A stretch of 7,050 nucleotides of DNA, taken from a bacterium (lineage in GTDB: Bacteria > Planctomycetota > JACOTG01 > JAUIME01). The notes below the pieces were generated by a model. The model was not told the DNA's origin, searched no databases, and worked only from the letters and a program-made list of their open reading frames with translations. The stretch's first letter is position 1. Each line of letters opens with the position of its first letter. Below, piece after piece: positions 1 through 5,048 of the stretch. The stretch lies in assembly GCA_030433195.1 (NCBI GenBank), contig JAUIME010000264.1, positions 1 through 7,050 of the forward strand, written 5' to 3'. The position numbers and the translations under genes were made by a program.

Positions 1-713
1 GGAGCGGGCCTGGCGCGGACAATATCGATGCGGATCCGCGCTTCGTCGATCTACAGAACGGTGACTTCCAGCTAACGATCGGTTCGCCTTGTGTCGACGC
101 TGCCGACAACACTCTGCTCGACCTACCCGAGTTCGACATCGAGGGCGATCCGAGAATCCTCAACGGAGATGCCGATCCCGAAGCGGTCGTCGACATGGGG
201 GCGGACGAACTGCGTCCGGAGATCGCCGTGCGATATGGCCGCGTGCGAGCTGCCGGGGGCGAGCTCGTCAGCACACTGCGGATCAACGGTGAGGATGGCG
301 ATGCTCGTCGCGTTCTACGACTCACGGCTCGGGATCCGATGTCCATCGACATGATCGCACCGCCGGCCGGACCGGTGACCGCTCGGTTCTGCGTCTACGC
401 GTGGCAGGACGAGCCCGACTTGTCGACGCTCACGAAGCAACCCTACGGGCTCGGCGTGACCGGCTTTCCGACGTTCCTCGCGGGCGGGCCTGACAACCTG
501 CCGTTCCGAGTCTGGAACAACTTGGGACACGACCGAAAGCTCGGAGTGCCCGACCTCCCCTCAATCGCGGCGCCGAGTCATCTGGTCGATCTTCCACACG
601 GGGTTGGCTTCCCGACGAAGATCACCTTGCAGGGATTCATCGAAGATCTCGGATCCACCGCGGACGGCCCGGTGAGTATCACGAACGCGATCGTGCTCGA
701 AGTCGTTCCCTGA
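1..713 (+). CDS. Secreted beta-helix/choice-of-anchor Q-type protein, C-terminal part (5' partial)
   Basis: The open frame runs in from the left edge (first full codon at base 3) and stops with TGA at 711-713, so only about 236 C-terminal residues are visible. The first ~70 residues carry the hallmarks of the tail of right-handed beta-helix proteins of the choice-of-anchor Q type: an N-x-D-x-D-P-R-F motif, then GSPCVDAADN, then DIEGDPR, and finally VVDMGADE. Such proteins are normally exported and act at or outside the cell surface. After this comes a separate domain of ~160 residues (about bases 219-710) with YAW..EPD.ST, FPTFL, WNN.G, LGVP, TLQGF.ED.GS and TNAI motifs. The same domain ends the FG-GAP protein at 3164-4945. 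I know no name for it. The signal peptide and most of the helix must lie left of the window. The gene faces the SCO-like gene tail to tail, 25 bases apart, with no clear terminator hairpin between them. Confidence 0.85.
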   Translation, partial: SGPGADNIDADPRFVDLQNGDFQLTIGSPCVDAADNTLLDLPEFDIEGDPRILNGDADPEAVVDMGADELRPEIAVRYGRVRAAGGELVSTLRINGEDGDARRVLRLTARDPMSIDMIAPPAGPVTARFCVYAWQDEPDLSTLTKQPYGLGVTGFPTFLAGGPDNLPFRVWNNLGHDRKLGVPDLPSIAAPSHLVDLPHGVGFPTKITLQGFIEDLGSTADGPVSITNAIVLEVVP

Positions 714-738
714 TCGCTCGTAGCCGCGTCGGCGTGCG

Positions 739-1443
739 TCAGTTCGGGTTCAGGCTGAGGTCGAGTTCGTCGAGCAGCGCGTCGAGCGCGGCCATCTCTT
801 CGTCGATCGTCGAGTCGAAGTACGCTCGGATGACGCCATCGCGATCGACGACCGCGAAGCGGGGGCTGTGGCCGCCCGGGAGTGCGTCGGCCGGCATCAT
901 GAAGCCTTCTTCGCACAGGGTGACGACGTCTTCGATGGGACCGTTGAGGAAGATCCAGCCGCGATCCGTGACGCCCTGCTCCTTCGCGTAGGCGGTGAGG
1001 ACCGCGGGCGTGTCGTAGTCGGGGTCGACGGTGATCGTCACGATCTGCAGCGCCGGCCGCTCGTCGAGCGTCGCGTAGATCTTCCCGAGTCGCGTGCTCA
1101 TCGTCTTGCAGACGCCCGGGCAACGCGTGAACTGGAACGACACGAGGCTGACCTTGCCGAGCATCTCGTCGCGTCCGAAGGGCGCGCCGGTGTGGTCGAC
1201 GAAGCGGAAGTCGGGAACCTCGCCGTACGCCTCGACGACGCTGTCCTGCTGCTCGGCGAGACGCCGCACCTTGCCGAGGAAGTAGTACGAGACCACGAGC
1301 CCCACCACGGCGATGACGGCGATCACGATCAACGCGACCGATCCGGTCTGACCCCCGGTTCTCTGCAAGGCACTTCGTCGCAAGAGAGTTCTCTGCGAGC
1401 CGATTCGCTGCAGTCCGATGTTCTGCTTCACGGTGCTCTCCAT
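739..1443 (-). CDS. SCO1/SenC family copper-binding, thioredoxin-fold protein, membrane anchored
   Basis: 234 residues. A basic cytoplasmic N-terminus (residues 1-34) is followed by one hydrophobic segment (about 35-56), then a periplasm-facing thioredoxin-like domain. The SCO copper site is complete: C108 and C112 in the FTRCPGVC motif, and the distal histidine H192 in GGHSPRF. TVDPDYDTP (about 138-146) is also typical. SCO proteins deliver copper to, or reduce, the CuA site of cytochrome c oxidase, or serve as thiol/copper redox proteins. No oxidase gene is in the window, so the client is unknown. The start chosen is the ATG at 1443-1441. The frame stays open far upstream, but that part is antisense or alternate frame to the VOC gene and looks like Arg-rich shadow sequence. 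The gene follows the VOC gene by 17 nt, with a GAGG as a modest ribosome site, so the two are probably co-transcribed. The N-terminus holds QRT-type repeats, with AGA codons that are unusual in this GC-rich DNA. Confidence 0.9.
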   Translation of the reverse strand: MESTVKQNIGLQRIGSQRTLLRRSALQRTGGQTGSVALIVIAVIAVVGLVVSYYFLGKVRRLAEQQDSVVEAYGEVPDFRFVDHTGAPFGRDEMLGKVSLVSFQFTRCPGVCKTMSTRLGKIYATLDERPALQIVTITVDPDYDTPAVLTAYAKEQGVTDRGWIFLNGPIEDVVTLCEEGFMMPADALPGGHSPRFAVVDRDGVIRAYFDSTIDEEMAALDALLDELDLSLNPN

Positions 1444-1460
1444 CGAGTTCGTCGCCTCGC

Positions 1461-1799
1461 TCAGAATTGATCCAGCAGGATCGGGTTGCCGTCGGGGTCC
1501 TCGAGCACGAGATGCGCCGGTCCCTCGCCGTCTTCGTCCGCCTCGTGGATGAGCGACACGCCGGCCGCCTTCAACGCCTTCTGGATGGCCCGCGCATCCT
1601 GCGGATGGAACGTCAGCATGTTCTTCTGGAACATCCCCTGGAAGAGGCCGATCACGGCGTGTCCGTTGCGCACGATGAGCCAGTTCTCTTCGAGCTTGCC
1701 GCCGACGGGCTCGAACCCGAGAGAAGCATAGAAATCTCGCGAAGCCGCGAGATCCTTCACGTTGAGGCTGATCGAGAAGACACCGAGATCCATGGCCAT
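1461..1799 (-). CDS. VOC (glyoxalase/bleomycin-resistance) superfamily protein
   Basis: 112 residues in the two-module beta-alpha-beta VOC pattern. Module 1 is about residues 7-66 ([20 protein letters not shown], then [12 protein letters not shown] and LTFHP). Module 2 is about 69-112 ([29 protein letters not shown], ending NPILLDQF). The GLFQGMF...NMLTF and DPDGNPI-DQ signatures fit a recognisable VOC subfamily of unknown substrate. Relatives I recall are about 125 residues and carry an extra loop after LTFNP, which appears shortened here (from memory, not an alignment). The start at 1799 is supported by AGGGAG nine bases upstream. A second in-frame ATG at 1793 is possible. It is the first gene of a leftward pair with the SCO-like gene and is divergent from the kinase-like gene at 1976. 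The reaction is not predictable: members include glyoxalases, dioxygenases and binding proteins. Confidence 0.88.
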   Translation of the reverse strand: MAMDLGVFSISLNVKDLAASRDFYASLGFEPVGGKLEENWLIVRNGHAVIGLFQGMFQKNMLTFHPQDARAIQKALKAAGVSLIHEADEDGEGPAHLVLEDPDGNPILLDQF

Positions 1800-1940
1800 G
1801 GGGTCGCGCTCCCTTGGGGGTCGTGGCTCGGCCCCGAACGAGGAGAGACCGGCCGGCAATCGAACGAAGTGAGGGACGACGTCGCCCCGATGTTGTACCG
1901 AACCGGCGCCGCGATGAACAGGAAGGCCGGGCCGCCGCGC

Positions 1941-1969
1941 TTGCAGCCGTGCGCCGCACACGTCAGAAT
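1941..1969 (+). promoter_or_regulatory. Candidate promoter for a leaderless transcript of the kinase-like gene
   Basis: TTGCAG (1941-1946) and CAGAAT (1964-1969) are separated by exactly 17 bases and match the sigma-70 consensus at 3/6 and 4/6 positions. Only six bases separate CAGAAT from the ATG at 1976, so a transcript from this promoter would begin at or next to the start codon. No Shine-Dalgarno sequence precedes that ATG, which fits a leaderless mRNA. The match is weak, and housekeeping promoters in this lineage are not known to me, so this remains a suggestion. Confidence 0.25.
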
Positions 1970-1975
1970 TACCGC

Positions 1976-2569
1976 ATGGCCGACTACTACGATGTCGATC
2001 CGATCCGAGTGCCGCGCATCCCGATCGCCCTGATCGGATTCTTCGGCTCCGAAGTCGATACCGTCGCGCTCAAGCTCGGAGCGCTCACGGGGCTCGCCGT
2101 CCAAGACGTCGGGCGCCTCATGGTGCACGATGCCGGTGGATCGCCGGCCAAGATCTTCCTCGACCTCGGGCCCGAAGAGTATCGGCGCGTCGCCAAGCGA
2201 TCGCTCGAGCGCGCCGTGCGTTCGACGCCGCCCGGTGTGGTGTCGCTGCCGTTCGACATCCTGCGCGACGACGCCGAGCGCGAGCTGATCCTGCGCGACA
2301 CGGCCCTCGTCTACGTCGACCTCGAGTACGACGCGATGGTCCGCAAGGTGACGACGATCCTCGAGGGCCGACCCGGTGCGTTCTTCCCGTGGATCTCGCC
2401 GGATCGTCTCGTCTCGGTCGATCTCGAGCGCCTCTTCGCCGAGCACCGACCGTCGTACGACGCGGCGATGCTCCATATCGACGCCACGGGACGAACCCCG
2501 ACCGAGGTCGCCCGCGACGTCATCGAGAGATTCGAGCTGTGGGAGTCGGAAGACGACGCCCCCGCGTGA
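1976..2569 (+). CDS. Shikimate kinase-fold protein with degenerate P-loop (probable pseudo-kinase)
   Basis: 197 residues, close to shikimate kinase length, with a recognisable kinase-like layout. [19 protein letters not shown] (residues 17-35) sits where the Walker A P-loop should be. [17 protein letters not shown] (65-81) matches the region containing the shikimate-binding Arg. [15 protein letters not shown] (111-125) matches the core strand and helix. [20 protein letters not shown] (153-172) matches the C-terminal L..ER.P.Y region. However, the P-loop reads G-F-F-G-S-E-V-D-T: the glycine and the catalytic lysine are gone. The expected GGG substrate motif is LPF (91-93). Arginines at 70 and 158 are kept. 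ATP-dependent phosphorylation of shikimate therefore looks unlikely, and a binding or regulatory role is an inference. The frame is open further upstream to 1814, but that extension is Arg-rich and overlaps the divergent promoter region. Its stop abuts the stop of the SnoaL gene. Confidence 0.75.
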   Translation: MADYYDVDPIRVPRIPIALIGFFGSEVDTVALKLGALTGLAVQDVGRLMVHDAGGSPAKIFLDLGPEEYRRVAKRSLERAVRSTPPGVVSLPFDILRDDAERELILRDTALVYVDLEYDAMVRKVTTILEGRPGAFFPWISPDRLVSVDLERLFAEHRPSYDAAMLHIDATGRTPTEVARDVIERFELWESEDDAPA

Positions 2570-2914
2570 TCACGTAGCGTAGTAGAACCGCTCCGAGACG
2601 ATCTTGCCGTCTTTCCACTTCGCGACCGAGACCTGCTCGACGCGCATCGACTCACCGTCCGTCGAAACCCACTCCATGACGTTCTCGTACATCGAGACGT
2701 CGTCGCCCTTCGCGAGCGCCGTGACCTCGAAGCTCTTGAACTCGGCGACCCCGTCGACGAACTCCTGCTCGCGCTCGAGATTCGCCTCGAGTCCCTCGGT
2801 CGTGTGCTTCGGCTCCGTCATCACCACGTCGTCCGCGTAGAACTCGCGCATCGCGTCCATGATGCGACCGTTGCGCACGTAGTCGAGCAGCTCGTCGATT
2901 CTCACGTTAGCCAT
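2570..2914 (-). CDS. SnoaL-like / NTF2-like fold protein
   Basis: 114 residues matching the small alpha+beta-barrel SnoaL/NTF2-like family. An N-terminal helix pair (about 5-24) is followed by FYADDVVMTEP (25-35), a helix with EGLEANLEREQEF (40-52), then antiparallel strands FKSFEVTALAKGDDVSMYE, MRVEQVSVAKW and the final KDGKIVSERFYY (101-112). Stand-alone members include polyketide cyclases, isomerases and many ligand-binding proteins of unknown role. No catalytic assignment is possible from this sequence. The start at 2914 is well supported by AAAGGA about eight bases upstream. The 5' region carries a perfect 12-bp palindrome and, further out, a same-strand intrinsic terminator, suggesting regulated expression. 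It is convergent with the kinase-like gene with no base between their stops. Confidence 0.88.
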   Translation of the reverse strand: MANVRIDELLDYVRNGRIMDAMREFYADDVVMTEPKHTTEGLEANLEREQEFVDGVAEFKSFEVTALAKGDDVSMYENVMEWVSTDGESMRVEQVSVAKWKDGKIVSERFYYAT

Positions 2915-2930
2915 GTCCCGTATCCTTTCA

Positions 2931-2942
2931 TTGTTGCAACAA
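2931..2942. promoter_or_regulatory. 12-bp perfect palindrome, candidate operator upstream of the SnoaL-like gene
   Basis: TTGTTGCAACAA is a perfect inverted repeat with no spacer, centred about 22 bases upstream of the ATG at 2914 and just upstream of its ribosome site. It stands out as AT-richer than the surrounding GC-rich sequence. Position and symmetry fit a dimeric helix-turn-helix repressor site. The regulator is not in the window. A leftward TTGATA lies immediately beyond (2944-2949 on the minus strand) and could be part of a promoter, but no convincing -10 partner is visible. Confidence 0.4.
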
Positions 2943-2954
2943 CTATCAATGGCG

Positions 2955-2983
2955 AAAAAAGCCCGGCCGGAACGCGGCCGAGC
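2955..2983 (-). terminator. Rho-independent terminator on the minus strand, upstream of the SnoaL-like gene
   Basis: Read leftward, bases 2983-2975 (GCTCGGCCG) pair with 2969-2961 (CGGCCGGGC) in a 9-bp stem with one G-U pair and a 5-base loop (CGTTC). Six uridines (A's at 2955-2960 on the plus strand) follow directly. This is a textbook intrinsic terminator. It acts in the direction of the SnoaL gene and ends about 40 bases before its start codon. No leftward gene lies between it and the divergent FG-GAP gene, so it is either a leader attenuator or a barrier to antisense transcription. Confidence 0.7.
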
Positions 2984-3163
2984 GCCGAGGTGACGCGCCA
3001 GCGGGCCCCTCTCGGGCCTCTCGCTGCCGTCGACGCCCCCTCGGATGCGGTGCAGCGCCCTCGGGTTTCGAGTACACTAGGTTTTTCGTGCACGAAGCGA
3101 CGCCGGATCCGCCCGATTTCGAAAGACCCTCTCCGGGACCCGCACGAGGAGTACTGCCCCGAG
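2984..3163. other. Non-coding upstream region of the FG-GAP gene
   Basis: These 180 bases hold no supported gene. A possible rightward -10 element, TACACT, lies at 3070-3075 in the context GAGTACACT, without a good -35 at 17 bases. It would give a leader of about 80 bases. GAGGAG at 3146-3151 is the likely ribosome site for the ATG at 3164, with a rather long 12-base spacing. The open frame of the propeller gene continues upstream through this region to 2804, but only by running over the SnoaL gene and the terminator, so it is not considered coding. Confidence 0.3.
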
Positions 3164-4945
3164 ATGCCGATCCTCCCCGAATCGTCCATGCACCGTACCT
3201 GCCGACCGATCGCCAACGTCGGACGCCGGGCTTCCCGGCTCCCGCTCGCGATCATGATCGTGATCGCGCTGTCGATGGCGGCAACGCAGCCGGCGGTGGT
3301 CCACGCCCAGACCGTCCTGGACACCGAGACGCAGAAAGTCGTCGCGAGCGACGGGCTCGTGAACGAGCAGTACGGCATCTCGGTCGACGTGGACGGATCG
3401 CGAGCGCTCGTCGGCGCCTACCAGCACGGCGGGACGGGGATCGGCGCCGGGGCCGCGTACTCGCTGCACTTCGACGGCGAGGACTGGGTCGAGGACCTCA
3501 TCCTCTTCGGTCCGGACACGGCCGGGGGCGATCGACTCGGGACCGCGGTCGCGCTGGCCGGTGACGTCGCCGTGATCGGCGCGCCGATGGACGACGACAT
3601 GGGCTTCGATTCGGGATCGGCGTACGTCTACCGACATGACGGCACGACGTGGATCTTCGAGCAGAAGCTCGTCCCGTTCGACGGCGAGCAGTTCGACTTC
3701 TTCGGCTCGGCGCTCGAGACCGACGGCAGCGTCATCTGGGTCGGAGTACCCGGGGACGACCAGCCCGACCAAGAAGCCGGGTCCGTCTACGTCTACCGTC
3801 ACGACGGAGCCACGTGGCAATTTGAGCAGCGGATCACCGCGAGCGACGGAACCGCGTTCGACGGCTACGGTCGCGCGATCGACGCCGACGGTTCGACGCT
3901 GCTCGTCGGTGTTTCGGAAGACGACGACGACGGTGGCCGGTCGGGATCGGCGTACATCGTTCGCTACGACGGCACGTCTTGGAACGAGGTGCAGAAACTC
4001 CGCCCGAAGGACGGCGAGATCAACGCCGAGTTCGGCCGCGACGTCGCGCTCGAAGGCGACATCGCGATCATCGGCGCGCCCGGCGACACACGCGATGGCG
4101 TGCGTGGAATCGGTTCCGCCTACGTCTTTCGTTTCGACGGCACACACTGGCAAGAGTCTCAGAAGTTGGCGTGCTCGGACGGGCTCGAGTTCCACAACTT
4201 CGGGAATGTCGTCGACCTTTCCGGGCGTGGCGCGGTCATCGCGGCGCGCAACGATCCGGTCGGTATCGGCACGCTGACGGGTTCCGCGTACGTGTTTCGA
4301 CTCGTCGGATCGCGATGGATCGAAGAGCGGAAGCTCGCCGCGAGCGACCGCAACCAGCAAGAACGCTTCGGCCAGTCGATCGCTACGTCGGGCGACACGA
4401 CGTTCGTCGGTGCGAGCGGCGACACGAACCAAACCGGCGCCGCCTACGTCTTTCTCACGCCCGAATGCCGTGCCGGAACAGTCAACGCGGGGAGCCTGCG
4501 CTCACACCGCGTGATCCGTGTGAACGCCGAGACCGGCGGCACCTCGGGCGACGTGAACGTGCCGATTCGCACGCCGATCATCGTCGACATCACGAACTCC
4601 GAGTCCGGTCCGGGCAAGGCGCTCTACGTCCTGTATGCCTGGCTCGGCGAACCCGACGCCTCGACCGTATCGCTCCAACCGTTCGACATCGGCACGACGT
4701 GTTTCCCGACGTTCCTGTCGGTCGGACTACCGAAGCCGACCGCGATCTGGAACAACGTCGGCTTCGAGAACCGCCTCGGCGTGCCGACGTTCCCGTCGTT
4801 CCCCGCCCCTTCGATCGTGTTCGTCTCCGACCGCGGCTCGGGTCGCCCGCTCACCTTCACGCTCCAAGGCTTTCTCGAGGACAACGGCTCGGCCGCTTCG
4901 GTCCCGTGGAGCGTCACCAACGCGATCATCGTCCACATCGAGTGA
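3164..4945 (+). CDS. Secreted FG-GAP seven-bladed beta-propeller protein with shared C-terminal domain
   Basis: 593 residues. A long basic n-region with RR at 21-22 leads to a hydrophobic core (about 27-45), and VHA-Q at 46-49 is a good signal-peptidase I site. Seven FG-GAP repeats follow, with their aromatic- or Leu-Gly pairs at 70, 125, 180, 235, 290, 346 and 402, a strikingly regular 55-56 residue period. Each has D/SDG...FG, a VIGAP-like strand, an acidic loop (for example DDDMG, EDDDDGG, GDTRDG) and GSAYVYR-DG-W. This predicts a complete integrin-alpha-like propeller, probably calcium-binding in the blades with acidic loops. Residues ~434-593 form a second domain matching the C-terminus of the protein ending at 713. 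There is no membrane anchor or LPXTG-type signal. The start at 3164 has GAGGAG 12 bases upstream; the ATG at 3188 is an alternative. The likely role is extracellular adhesion or matrix interaction, by inference. Confidence 0.88.
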   Translation: MPILPESSMHRTCRPIANVGRRASRLPLAIMIVIALSMAATQPAVVHAQTVLDTETQKVVASDGLVNEQYGISVDVDGSRALVGAYQHGGTGIGAGAAYSLHFDGEDWVEDLILFGPDTAGGDRLGTAVALAGDVAVIGAPMDDDMGFDSGSAYVYRHDGTTWIFEQKLVPFDGEQFDFFGSALETDGSVIWVGVPGDDQPDQEAGSVYVYRHDGATWQFEQRITASDGTAFDGYGRAIDADGSTLLVGVSEDDDDGGRSGSAYIVRYDGTSWNEVQKLRPKDGEINAEFGRDVALEGDIAIIGAPGDTRDGVRGIGSAYVFRFDGTHWQESQKLACSDGLEFHNFGNVVDLSGRGAVIAARNDPVGIGTLTGSAYVFRLVGSRWIEERKLAASDRNQQERFGQSIATSGDTTFVGASGDTNQTGAAYVFLTPECRAGTVNAGSLRSHRVIRVNAETGGTSGDVNVPIRTPIIVDITNSESGPGKALYVLYAWLGEPDASTVSLQPFDIGTTCFPTFLSVGLPKPTAIWNNVGFENRLGVPTFPSFPAPSIVFVSDRGSGRPLTFTLQGFLEDNGSAASVPWSVTNAIIVHIE

Positions 4946-5048
4946 TCCGGATCTTCCACGAATCGCGTCGTTGGAGTATCATGCGCGGCGTTCGCCGCTT
5001 CGGCGAGCTCCACGGAATCGACCGCTACGCACGTTAAGGAGAAGCCCC
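4946..5048 (+). promoter_or_regulatory. Intergenic leader of the TPR gene: -10-like element, hairpin, strong RBS
   Basis: The 103 bases between the propeller and TPR genes contain GAGTATCAT, with TATCAT at 4977-4982 as a possible -10 and no good -35. A GC-rich hairpin GCGGC-GTTC-GCCGC lies at 4985-4998 but has no U-tract, so it is not a terminator for the upstream gene. A strong AAGGAG is at 5036-5041, seven bases before the ATG at 5049. An 18-codon ORF (4981-5037, ending RYAR) terminates inside this ribosome site. Its ATG overlaps the candidate -10, so both cannot be right. Confidence 0.35.

Noticed and set aside
1444..1959. 172-residue N-terminal extension of the SCO-like protein
   Set aside because: It overlaps the whole VOC gene in another frame, has off-frame composition, and would bury the membrane anchor. 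The ATG at 1443 gives a normal SCO length.
1814..1975. 54-residue N-terminal extension of the kinase-like protein
   Set aside because: Arg-rich, lies in the divergent promoter region, and adds nothing recognisable before the natural first beta strand.
2804..3163. Upstream extension of the propeller ORF
   Set aside because: It runs antisense to the SnoaL gene and through the palindrome and terminator. A complete signal peptide begins at 3164.
3077..4432. 451-codon open frame on the minus strand opposite the propeller gene
   Set aside because: Arg/Val/Asp-rich shadow translation of GC-biased codons. The plus strand carries the clear FG-GAP repeats and signal peptide.
4985..4998. Hairpin after the propeller gene as a rho-independent terminator
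   Set aside because: Short GC stem with no following U-tract on either strand.
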